Source: Gracilariopsis chorda (taxonomy: Eukaryota; Rhodophyta; Florideophyceae; Gracilariales; Gracilariaceae). Taken from it: a DNA stretch of 64,000 bases. A program made the translations under genes and the position numbers. Shown piece by piece: positions 31,150 to 41,503 of this stretch (its first letter is position 1; the number at the start of each line of letters is the position of its first letter). The notes under the pieces were generated by a model that was not told where the DNA came from, made no database searches, and saw only the letters and a program-made list of their open reading frames with translations. The stretch is from contig NBIV01000068.1 in assembly GCA_003194525.1 (NCBI GenBank), forward strand, positions 62,001 to 126,000. Reading direction: 5' to 3'.

Positions 31150-31679
31150 TACAATAGCCCTAAGGTCAGACGACTGGCAAGCTGGAGTGCTGAAGAGGTG
31201 AACGAAGGACCAGAGCACCACTGGCTCGTGTCATTATTAGCCACGTGGGTCGGAGATTATTGTGATCTGAAGTTGGACCTCCGGTTGACCTGGCAATGCA
31301 GCACAGTGCACAGTAGAACAGTGTAATGTTTTATTTAATTCTTTTTTAGTAGTTACCGGGGGTCTAGAGCGCCTCGCTGACTATATTATTTGGGTTGAGT
31401 GCAGCCGCCCACTGAGAAGTAAAGGAAAGCACCACCTTCGTTCTCTAGTCGCTCCCAAGCTTCCAGCGGACACAGGCTTCCGAGCCATCGTTACGAGTGA
31501 GCCCGACCTGAAGGTACCCCAGATAACGCCCGCCCATTGTGCCTGCACGTCAGAAGGTGCCCACGACACAACTAGATCCCAGTTGACTGTCACCCTAGTG
31601 GCTGGTACTCTGCCGCCGCTACCTCTAATAGGTACTCCTTCCCCACTTGGCCTTTGGACTAGTATTCTACTACACGCAG
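31140..31679. repeat. Target-site duplication pair CGCAG
   Basis: CGCAG at 31140-31144 and 31675-31679 directly flanks the solo LTR. A duplication of 5 bp is normal for Ty3/gypsy integrases. Confidence 0.85.
31145..31674 (+). mobile_element. Solo LTR of chromovirus family B
   Basis: 530-bp solo LTR beginning TGTAGTACAATA and ending TATTCTACTACA, with near-perfect terminal inverted repeats. It is flanked by the direct 5-bp repeat CGCAG (31140-31144 and 31675-31679). It is homologous along its length to the 5' LTR of the family B element at 55517-56042 (for example the shared AGAGCGCCTCG block and the terminal TAGTATTCTACTACA). Solo LTRs arise by LTR-LTR recombination. Confidence 0.88.
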
Positions 31680-32338
31680 TACCACCTCTCTATTGCAACG
31701 TATACACGCAAGAAGAAGCAGTTTCTTGACGTAATAGGGAAGGATGGGAGCACATATTAATCATTTCTCTGCAACTCTTCATCTATTGCTGTGGCCAATG
31801 CGAGCATGACACCCGCCCACAAGAAGACTACGACGAATCAGCACCACGAATATCATTCCTTCCAGAATAAACTGTATATATAAAAGGGGCAGTCGCTCCA
31901 AACGATGCTGAGGAGAGAGCTGCAGCTCATTTAATTTCTGGTGACCATCTGCCAGAGCCAAAATTAGGCCACTAAACTGAGCAACACCGTAAGATGGGTT
32001 GATGGCGCTGTCCTGAGCCGTCAAACCATACTATGCGTGAATTGAGAGCGCTTTTTCAGTAGAAGGCCCTGCTTCGGAGGCTTCGTCATTAATGAAACCA
32101 CTGCGCTAAGGGGGCAGTTCTGGGGAAGAACCGTCAGATATCTCTCGAACGAGAGGGGTGACATTTGGACGTGGATGCTTAGCCATGGTGATATCGTTGG
32201 AAAGATGTTGCTCAAATCACCTGGTGCCAACACCAGATATTATACAGACAAAAGATACCCTAAGAGGAATAATACCTTTTGCCAAGCTCGTCTGTCTTGG
32301 CAAGGACGTGTCCCATAACAGGTTATTATTATTAACAG
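31680..32338. other. No gene seen
   Basis: Only short ORFs on both strands and no recognised motif. It continues the sequence broken by the solo LTR. Confidence 0.45.
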
Positions 32339-32785
32339 ATGGTTCAGGTCACTGAAATTGGTCAAGTCGTGTGGGGGGGGCCATTCATTAACTGGCGCTG
32401 TAAACATGAGACGGTCGAGCCATTTATGAGATGGCCCCTTTACATGTGGATAGATACTAGGCATGGTTTGGGGACAACATCACGTGTACGGCGAGATTTA
32501 GGATATTTTTTAGATATTTATATTGGGAATTCCCCTACACTACTTCGTGCGGCTGCCGCCGGTTGCTTACCCATTAAAGGAGAAAAGCAACCCATTGCCT
32601 TCAACCTAGAGGATCCTACCGACCAAGACGGCTCTAGAGCTCTACCTTCACGGAGCCACACCGGCCTACGGGGATTGCAGCCTTGCTCAAGGACTTCCTC
32701 TTTGTTTATGTGGTTGTTTTTTTTGTTGTTCCGGCTTTGCCATAGCTTTATATTGCTATACTGTAGCTATACGTGTGGAAACTGA
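32339..32785 (+). CDS. Hypothetical ORF, 148 aa
   Basis: Unrecognised frame with a protein-like N-terminal 90 residues (WGGPFINWRCKHETVEPF, GLGTTSRVRRDLGYFLD, LLRAAAAGCLPIKGEKQP) and a hydrophobic C-terminus (LFMWLFFLLFRLCHSFILL) that could be a membrane segment or chance. There is no neighbour that explains it. The uneven quality suggests a fragment of a larger, decayed gene. Confidence 0.3.
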   Translation: MVQVTEIGQVVWGGPFINWRCKHETVEPFMRWPLYMWIDTRHGLGTTSRVRRDLGYFLDIYIGNSPTLLRAAAAGCLPIKGEKQPIAFNLEDPTDQDGSRALPSRSHTGLRGLQPCSRTSSLFMWLFFLLFRLCHSFILLYCSYTCGN

Positions 32786-33845
32786 CTTTCCGCCACCCAC
32801 CACACTGGAACTAGAGTCCTGTGACTGTTAGTTCTCTCACTGCCCTCGGGGACACTCCACTCCTTCCTGTGAGACTTCTGACCCCTTCGCAGTATAGGAT
32901 AGTTGCCCGGAAGGCAGCGCCGGACTTGTACGGTTGTCATCATGGCCTCTTCCGCTACCGAGACCCGACAGTCAAAGGGTGGTATACCACAGGCCCAGTA
33001 CATAGAACTAGAGGGTATGCAAATAGAAAAATTTTCTATAAAAGCCCGAGGTCCGCGGCCTCCAAGCCAACTCAGGCAAGACAAAGACCACTTCCCTCTC
33101 CTTTGGCGACTCCCACCTTCTGTTAGAGCTGTCTGTGTGGTACAGCCAGTGGTGAGCACAACGTCCGTAACATAAGGCTTATAGATTTGGCCTAATAGAT
33201 GAGTTCCAATAGTTGGTGGTATCCCTAATGTAGGAGCGGCAACTGGAGGAATCCTGAAAGGAGATCCGCAAGCACCAAGCGGAGAGCGGGTTCACTGGGC
33301 AGACGATAATTCTACAGGCGCTGCTATGGGACGTGCTGATTATCGGCGGCTTAGAAACCACACCTAGAGGATGATTTAATAGTGTACCTGAAGGGGAGTA
33401 TCACGAGGTTGAACCAGACGAACTAGAAAAAGCCTCGAGGTTGCTTGGTTTACTTCCCCGGATGTGCAGCTTCAGCGGCGCCTTCTTTACCGTGCCACAA
33501 GCTGACTTCGACGGAAACTATCTATTGTACCCTACAAAAATACATGTTCGGTTATTCTAACTAATTGAATTACAGTCCCCTGGAACGATTCCTCTGGAGT
33601 GGTGTGCTACGTGGCATCAGTTAAAACATACAAATAATCCGTTAGGAGTCTTCGGTAAAAGCCCATCCTTAGGAGCATATATAGTACCCACTGTACTACA
33701 GTCTGCTCCTCCTTGCCTCCAAGACTACTCTACCGTACTTTCCCTCCATAACCGTGCAGCATGGTCTCCTGCACATCGTGAGTGACTCGGCTGCCTTGGT
33801 CCATTACGAGATCAGCTGGCGTATTGGTTTGCTCCGAGCCATGCA
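32786..33845. other. Unresolved stretch, possible LTR remnant at about 33600-33765
   Basis: Short ORFs only, one of them (from 32903) containing PQAQYIELEGMQIEKFSIKA. Around 33650-33760, AAGCCCATCCTTAGGAGCAT followed by TATATAG resembles the AAGCCCATCCTTGGGAGTAC block of family A LTRs. TGGTCTCCTG at 33760 resembles their PBS. A decayed related LTR is possible but not proven. Confidence 0.25.
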
Positions 33846-34310
33846 TTGGACCTCAGGTTTTGGTCATGCGTGTTCAGTGAAGACGTTTGTATCCATATTG
33901 CTCTAGACCTAAGGTTTTTTGTCTCGCGTCTGTTGTCACCGTTGTTCTTCCCCACCACTGCTAGTGGGCCGGTGTCCTGTGTACGCTTTTCTTATCATCT
34001 ATTTCCGCATTGCCTTAGTCGAGGCCGTGCATTTCTTGCACCTGTCACCGCAGTACTCACGTTGCTATTAATCCTTTTCGGTCTACTATCTATTGGCATT
34101 GCACGCCAGTGCTGGTACTCTCGAGCTACGAATATATTCTCAAACTACTCTCCGGCAAAGAGGGGTACAAAGAGGACTGTCATCTTCCGGTATCGTGACA
34201 TCGTGCAACATGACACTCAAGTTATACACAAAGCATCTGATGATACCTACAGGCCGAGGAACGAAATTCACACGAAAAGTTTTGGGAACGGTCAAAGTCC
34301 ACTAGCATAA
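33846..34310 (+). CDS. Hypothetical ORF, 154 aa
   Basis: Open frame with a hydrophobic segment (APVTAVLTLLLILFGLLSIG) and a basic C-terminal half. No family is recognised. It may be decayed retroelement or host sequence. Confidence 0.2.
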   Translation: MDLRFWSCVFSEDVCIHIALDLRFFVSRLLSPLFFPTTASGPVSCVRFSYHLFPHCLSRGRAFLAPVTAVLTLLLILFGLLSIGIARQCWYSRATNIFSNYSPAKRGTKRTVIFRYRDIVQHDTQVIHKASDDTYRPRNEIHTKSFGNGQSPLA

Positions 34311-35280
34311 TACTCCACATACATGTTATAAACTTAAACGTCTGGAAGAATATGAGTTACTAAATCACACTATCCACGCATCATTACAGAATAAATCCAA
34401 TAGGAGTTCTGCCAGCCAGAAAAAAAATGGGTAATCAACGATTCTAACAAAAAGAAAGCACAGCCCCATCTTACATTACGGGACATAGAATAATCAACAA
34501 TGAAGTACAATAACGTCTACGCAAATATGACAAAGAATCAGAAGACATATAGATCAATGAACATGACAAACATATCACGAAAAGCTCACTACATAGTTAC
34601 ATACTTAAAAGTTAAAGTACTACAAATGGAAAAAATGCACTCACATATATAACTAACTAAGCTTGAGTTATGAATAAGCTAGGAAGCTTACTAGGAGTAT
34701 TTATTGTAATCAAAAATACAAAGCTTCATGGGTCTCAGGAATCTACATGAAATAGAATCTACGACTAAAACTAGAAGAATCTTATAGTGAAGAAGTCACA
34801 CTTTACAAAATACTTCACATATTCCTAGCAGGTAAACAAACTACAGAACTACTATTTAATGAAAAAGACAAACATATGCTCCTTGCGCTGATTGAAAACT
34901 AAAATTTGGAATGAACCGGATTTATACGCGAAACATTCTTACTTCAACCTCAATTTCAGATAAGTGGAATGTGCGGTCACTTACCAAAAGATGAAGAGTA
35001 CTTACTATTTTTAAAAAATCTTATGTTAAAAATAGAAAACAATTACAAAGTGTTCATGAACATTAAATAAAAATTATGAAAATTGGTATCTTATCTATCC
35101 AAAATACGACAATTCAACTATTCAAGAATATTAAATGATATGAATGAAAATGCCACAAAATTTGAAATATATAGAAGAGTGTTTAAATAATTTGGATAGG
35201 TAGTTTGTATGGCATTGAAACAAATTCTTTTACGGTACTAAACCTCTAGAATGGCCACTTCCACAGAATAGCTGGGCGGC
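34311..35280. other. AT-rich non-coding stretch
   Basis: Clearly more AT-rich than its surroundings, with dense stops in all frames and no recognisable repeat or RNA. Confidence 0.5.
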
Positions 35281-35423
35281 TCTAGAGTAGTCTACTGAAT
35301 GATGGCGCGTGTCGGGCAGGCTTTGAACCCAGAACCTCTGGTGCCCGTGCGCCAAAGTGTCGGCTGTAGTGCAAACCTCGGAAATGGGTGACACTCAAGA
35401 ATGTCCGAGTCCCTGCCCTCTTG

Positions 35424-35493
35424 CGCGGGAGACTCAGTGGTTGAGCCCTCCGCCTAACCAGGTGTCGGGTGTAAGACCGACGGTAGTTCGGAA
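35424..35493 (+). other. tRNA-like sequence, possible SINE head
   Basis: AGACTCAGTGGTTGAGC resembles the D arm/A box of a tRNA. CCGCCTAACCAGGTG sits where an anticodon arm would be. GTCGG and CCGAC then form a perfect 5-bp T-arm stem around an 8-base loop. The acceptor stem does not pair. A reverse-oriented B-box-like stretch (TTTGAACCCAGAACC) occurs at about 35321-35335, so this neighbourhood may be a decayed SINE cluster. Confidence 0.35.
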
Positions 35494-36485
35494 ATACCAC
35501 GGAGGTAAAGAGGAACGGTAAAACCTGGAAACGGTGCACCACGCGTACGATTGACCAGTGCGAACCCATAAAAGTGGGCTATCTAAAGGCAGAACAGAAC
35601 CGACCGACGGGTCGTGTGGACAGCGGGAACAAACCCGACGGTGGGTCCAAAAGCAACAAGAAACAATAGAAGAATAGCCAATACGGGGTCGATATCTGTA
35701 ACACAGAGAGAATAGAAGTCTCACAACAATTAGTGAACACAGTATATCTGTAGTCCTTCCGAGCGGATAGATAGTACAAACTGATTGCAGTCACCCTCTG
35801 GGTGGAGAAGTGTAGGCTGAAAAGGCAATACAATCCACAGCCGGACTCTTCAGGTCAAACTGAACACTTATGTGCGACCGAAGACTCGGATCGACTTTAG
35901 TTAGTGCTTGCGACAGTGAGGGCGCGCTCACCGAAGCAGCTACACTACAGATATGAAAATTAATAATTAACTAAAATATTGCACACCTCCTCAGGTCCAC
36001 ACACGTAACTAAACCAGGGTCAGGCACCCTGAAGGGTCGTCCCAAGTAAAACATAACATCACAGCATGGCGCTGTAGCACACGTGCACACGGGTCCATTA
36101 TTCTGCAATCCACTCCAGATTCCTACCTTTTAAGGTAAACTTGCACACACTAAAACATCCACTTGGCGCCACTCCACTTGATTCCAACTCATATACCGTA
36201 GAGCGATTGCGACAACCACTTCATACTCTTAAGAGTTGAATCCACGCGGATATTACGCAAAAGCTTTGCTCTACAGCTGCCGTTACGAACTGTGCATATG
36301 AGATGGCTCTATACCGTTCTAGGTCGAGCACGAAAGCTGCAGAGCTCACAGGTTGATTGGAGAATGCACTGTTTCAGTTTTCTCATGTACTGGCAAGTGT
36401 TGCTAGTGCATCAAATGCTATGCAAACTTCTTGTCCTGGGGTTGATCTTCGACATATACCAAACTATATGTACACCTTTAGTTTC
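35494..36485. other. No gene seen
   Basis: Short ORFs without recognisable content on either strand. Confidence 0.4.
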
Positions 36486-37191
36486 TTAGCTGGATTTTCT
36501 GGTCCTTATTGGTACGTGGTTCGTCTTCGCAATAATTCTGGAATAGACCATGTCATTGTCATTGGTTCTTTGAAAAGAATCATAATCGACAGTGCCGAGT
36601 CCCGTAATCTTTGAATATCTATGGCTTCTTTGAAACTTTGAGGTGGAGGTAAGTGGCGCAATCCTCGCGTCGTTGAAGTACGAGAGATGTACTTCACGCA
36701 TTACCGATAGCAAATAATCATATTCAAGATTCAAAATGCTTAGATATGCATATGCAGTCTTCATGAATCTTCAATAAATCAAATGCTTAATGCTTAATCA
36801 AATTTGTTTCTTAATATCCCACTATCAATGGGCGTCGGCGATAGAGCTTCAATCTCCTTGCATGAAGAGGTTGTCTTGTCACCCTATCGTGCATGCTTTT
36901 CAGTTCATAGCGAGGGTGATTTGCGCTGGTCACCCGGCATGGGCCGAAATACTTCGACGTAAAGGTTGGCCATTTCTTAGAAGGGTTAGGTGCTTTGCAT
37001 TTGCAGATGAGCGCCTCATCACCAACGTTAAATGTGATAATTTGCTTATGTCTAGTCTTCGGTTGAGATTGATCTTCAATCCTCTTGAATCTTCTCGAAA
37101 TCAAAGTATCTAGTTCCAATTTACTATTAGTCTCAGCGGCAGCTAGAAGTAATGGGGTGGAGTCATCATTAGTGATTCGGGGACGAATTCC

Positions 37192-37647
37192 TTAGAGGAG
37201 TTCAAAAGGTGAACTGCCTCCTAGCATTGAACGGCGCCGATATCCGTATAGGACACCGGGAATTGCTTCATCCCAAGAAGTCTGAGACTCTAAACCCCTT
37301 TTCCTCATAGCATTCTTCAAAGCTCCAACCATCCTCTCAGCTCTTCCATTTGACATTGGAGCATAGACCAATACGGTTTTCCAGACAATGCCATTCTCAC
37401 TCATAAAGTCCGTTAAAGTGCTTGCGGTAAAGCAAGTCGCATTGTCAGAGATGATCAGATGAGCAGGCCCAAAAGAATAGATTATTTCCTTCTGCACAAA
37501 GTCAACAACGACTTGAGCGGTGGGATAATGTGTAGCCCAAGGAAGAGACCATCCAGTTAGATCCTCAACGGCGACTAACATGGACCTATTTCCTGAAGTT
37601 GTGGCTGGTAATGGTGCGGCAAAGTCAATTGAAAATATGTGAAACAT
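37192..37647 (-). pseudogene. Integrase core fragment of the minus-strand gypsy fossil
   Basis: Contains the DDE-type integrase core blocks FSIDFAAPLP, LIISDNATCFTA and MSNGRAERMVGALK. Part of the fossil at 36486-38493. Confidence 0.82.
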
Positions 37648-38139
37648 GCCCGTGAGAGGATACTTCAGTGTCGTGCTGTATGTCGGTATGCACCCAGCTA
37701 GTTAACATCCGTCACACCTTTTCAAATACTAAATGATATCACGATGAGCGTTCGGCCACCAGTACCTGTCCAAAACAAATTTCTTAGGACATTGAACATT
37801 CCAGTGCCCAATATCATCATGAAATGTTTTCAGAATTAACGTTCTTGAAGCAAGTGGAGGGATTAATCGGAGGCCCTTGGAGATACGTCTCATCAGTCTA
37901 TCATTCGAAGCAGCAAACATCTTTTCGTTTCGGCGGAAAGTTCCTCGACCTTTGTGGTCTTCCTCCAAGATGTCTTTACGGTTGACGTATCTCAGAGAAT
38001 CCTCCAAATGATTCTCCATTCTCAACGACTCCACGTTTTCCATAACGATACATCTCAAATCATAATACTGCTCTTCGATCTTATCAATCATAATTCGTGA
38101 TAAATAGTCGGCCGCTTGGTTCTTCTTCCCCGAGAGGTG

Positions 38140-38493
38140 CTAAATCTTGAAATCGTATTCGGCTAGAAAATCCATCCATCTCGCAAGTCTTTTGCGTATA
38201 TCGTTCTTCTTAAATGCGTGCTGCAGCGCTTGGTGGTCAGTTATCAATGTAAAAAGAAGGGCGGAAAACAAATACACCCTGGACTCCTTCAGCGCAAATA
38301 TGAGCGCAAATGCTTCACGTTCGCATGGTGAATAGTTTCGTTCTGCCGAATTCATAATCCGACTGGCATATCGTATGGGGTGCGGCTTGTTTTCTTCTGT
38401 TTCCTGAGCAAGAATAGCACCAAGCAAAACAGAAGAGGCATCTGTTTCTACGACAAATGCCGATTCGAAGTCAGGAAATGCGAGGCTCCACAT
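38140..38493 (-). pseudogene. RNase H fragment of the minus-strand gypsy fossil
   Basis: VVETDASSVLLGAILAQE, a block around ERNYSPCEREAFALIFALKE, and FTLITDHQALQHAF are gypsy RNase H hallmarks. Upstream RT sequence is missing. Confidence 0.82.
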
Positions 38494-39421
38494 CGGGTAT
38501 AAGTGTGGGTCATGAACTAAATCCCTTCACCTCAATATCCGCGTCTTCACCGATCGGTGGGTGTGCTTTCAGTTCCCGGCGTACGCTGAGGATTTCCGAG
38601 CACACTGATGTAAGGAAGGAAGCCCCATTTTTGGAGGGCCTCTTTTCTTGCTCCTATTGCTGCCAGTTATGCATTGCGCTGCAATGTTTTACGTAATACA
38701 GCCGGGCAACGCGCCTAGCAATAAACGAAAGAGAGATCCATGATTGAAAGGGTGAGGGGGCCAGAGAGAGAGGCATGCAGGTGAGCCCCGTAGCTGCTGG
38801 CTCTTGAGCCTCGCCTTGGTAGAGCCGCCAGCGGCGGCGATTGATCAATCCGTCGTAAGCGTCGCGCACGCCACTTACGTGGCCAGCCTCGCTATACATT
38901 TGACTTTGTTTCATTTGTATAAACGATTTTCTACACTACACAAGAAACAGATATGAAAGGAATTGCTGATAAGAACAATTGAAAATGAACAAACTAATTA
39001 GAGACTAGCTTACAAAATCGTGGAGAGAAACCATACTCCAATAAAGAAGGTTTATAAAATACGTCTTGCTTTGGAAAAGGCGAGAACTGCGAGCCAAGTT
39101 GCAACTTCCGAAGTCCACTGTACTTCCGGAACTCAGCCAAAACCAGTCCTCAGGTTCAACAGCCACTTGCAGTCCGTCCATACAGTGTGCAAAACTTCTT
39201 TAAGCAAACCCACCCGGCTACCCATAAAGGCGTTTCAAAGGTGCAAAAATGACACTAGCCACGCTTGCATAAGGACAAAACGGGTGCCAAAAACGACAGT
39301 GGTGTGTGATTGACGCAGTTCCTTTTCATACAGAGTACAAATTACAATCATACAGCGATATAGGTTTAAGCACTCGAAATAAGTTATGACACATGTAATA
39401 AAACTGCACGCCTTTATTGTT
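38494..39421. other. No gene seen
   Basis: Mixed-composition sequence between the gypsy fossil and the first mariner, with no recognisable coding or RNA signal. Confidence 0.45.
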
Positions 39422-40411
39422 TTAGTACTTTATAGCAACACCACGCCTGTCCGTCACAGCTAACAAGCGTCTAGGAATACAACGATACAGTTTCTGCATG
39501 TAGTCTGCAGTGAGACTGCGCCATTCACTTAGAATTGGGTCCTTAAGATCCTCGACATTCTCAAACTGCTTAGCATTTGCGTAAACCTTCCTAGCCACTA
39601 GTCCCCAGACATTCTAAATTATGTGAAGGCCTGGGGACGTAGCAGGCCAAGATAGAAGCCGAACGTGATGTTGGAGTAGCCAGTTCTTTGTGAAAGTAGA
39701 ACAATGAATTGATGCACCGTCCTGTTGAAACACCCAAGTTGACATGGATGCAAATATTTCTGCAGTCCAAGGTATTAGTCCAAGCTCTAGGGTAGCGCAA
39801 TACTTTTTATAATCCTGAGTGCCCGATAAAAATATTAAGTCAATGACACCATAGAATCATATCGCACCTCAAACCATGACCGAGTTACCACCTCCAACAC
39901 GGGAGGATAGATGCGCGGCTCTGTTCTCAAGTCATGCCAGTAATATGAAAACCCATCTGTTGAACTTCTTTTCATCTGATAACACAACTCTATTCCAAAA
40001 AACCTCCTCTAGATATGTTGCGTGGTGCCCGTTGTAGCGGTGCTATCTTATGATCTTCGGTCATTTTTGGGCCCTGCTTCATTTTTGAATATTTAAGGGT
40101 TTCGTCTTCTTTGAGTAGCTGCTGCACCTGGCGAACAGATAAAATGAGATTGAAGTCCATTTTTAAATCTGATACACTCGAGTTGCCCTTGCGTGCTTCT
40201 AGTAGCAAAGCGCGATGTTGCTGTGGAGACAGTTTTTGAAAATTTTTGGGGATGGTGGGCTCATTCGGCTTCGTTTTTGAACTTAAAAAGCGTCTTGAAG
40301 CCGCGACGGAGCTTTGTATGTGCTCTGCAAATGGCGTAAAGACAGTTTTTCGTGGCGGAGTGCGGATACCTGCCCTTTCTCAAATTGACACAAGTATTTT
40401 CCTCTCGCCAT
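39422..40411 (-). pseudogene. Tc1/mariner transposase pseudogene 1
   Basis: About 330 codons, the usual size for a Tc1-like transposase. It starts MARGKYL at 40411 and ends with CIPRRLLAVTDRRGVAIKY at 39425. The middle shows VRQVQQLLKEDETLKYSKMK (end of the N-terminal DNA-binding part) and KMTEDHKIAPLQRA. The catalytic domain shows LSDEKKF, then QQDGASIHC, then SWPATSPGLHII and NVWGLVARKVYAN. Where the third catalytic acid (E before NVWG) is expected there is a TAG stop, and the frame shifts at least twice, so it is inactive. Terminal inverted repeats were not resolved. It is related to the copy at 46562-47566 but clearly diverged. Confidence 0.8.
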
Positions 40412-41503
40412 ATTTGGGGCACTGGTTGGGATAGAAAAGCAATGCAGTGTTTGCTGTGACTAATACTAACTAGTGTCAGGCAAGAGTCTTGAATTTGCAG
40501 AAAGTTCCGCCATTATTGTGGCATGTGTTATATAGTATTTCGTGGGTTTAAAGAAGTTTGGCAAGGTTATTTAATGATAGCAGAGCTGTAGTTCTTATCT
40601 ATTCCAAACATATTCTACGAATGTGATTAACTAACAAAATTGCAGCGTGCATCACATCGCTATACTGCCAAAGCATGCCAATCCCTACAATAGAAGTTTG
40701 TGGCTGAGTGTGCTTAACAGCGTTTCGCGCACTGTCTCAAAACCTCGATCTTAGCCTACACTGGCAATTGAGGGGCCGAGAATGTATTTTGTATTGGCAA
40801 TTACGGTAGGTGGACGACGACATAAGCACGACTCCTGGGCGCCGGAGATCCTGAGTCGCAACGTCTTCTCCAGGTGTCTTCTTCGTCCTCTTCGCTGCAT
40901 TGCCGTTGAGACCGCCTTTCTGCAACGTCTTCCTTGACATATACAGCCTTTGCAGCCCTTGCTCTCACATCGTCGGAAAAAAGAGCCTGCCACTCTTCCT
41001 ACAATATTAAGTCAACGCTACGAACCTTCTCTGAGCCACCCACCTTAGCAAGAGCAATCTTACGTCCTCGGACCGAGTGGCGTAAAGTACCACATTTTTT
41101 GCTTCAAACCTCTACACCTAGCAAGTGTATATCCCAAACCTAGATCATCAAAAGGTAGCTCATAAAGCGCAATTCCACTCTAAGGTCCTTCCGAGAGCCT
41201 TGTGCAGCACTGGTCAATACGTTTGTTTGCTCGCCAGAATTGCAAACGGCAGTATTTTGCTTCTCACACTTGAAGTGTATCACACTCCAAGCAGCGTATT
41301 TTGACCCTAGCGATACGTTGTTGCCACAGCTGCACGCGTACTATCACAATTTTCATTCTGTCTTCATATCAAATCTCCGAGCAGTTGACAATAGTACGCA
41401 CTTTTCCAAATAAGCTAGCGTGTTCCTCGAGCAAAGTTTTCGTACAGTCTGCCTTAACAAGCACCAGAAGCATTGCTTCTTGTGAACAAAAATCTGAGGT
41501 ATC
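40412..41503. other. No convincing gene
   Basis: Short basic ORFs on the minus strand (40737-40993) with Cys/Arg-rich sequence, probably chance. Nothing recognised. Confidence 0.4.

Larger units (their letters stand above)
36486..38493 (-). mobile_element. Ty3/gypsy pol fragment (RNase H and integrase), minus strand
   Basis: Fossil of a third, distinct Ty3/gypsy lineage. In its own 5' to 3' order it shows RNase H (FVVETDASSVLLGAILAQE, TDHQALQHAF, LARWMDFLAEYDFKI), the integrase zinc-finger region (HDDIGHWN), the integrase core (IFSIDFAAPLPATTSGNRS, LIISDNATCF, SNGRAERMVGALKNAM) and a C-terminal module (WPTFTSKYFGPCRVTSA). RT, protease, gag and LTRs are not visible. Old, truncated at its 5' side and interrupted several times. 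Confidence 0.85.

Noticed and set aside
34311-35280. AT-rich stretch as an origin or centromeric core
   Set aside because: No repeat structure, skew signal or motif beyond base composition supports it.
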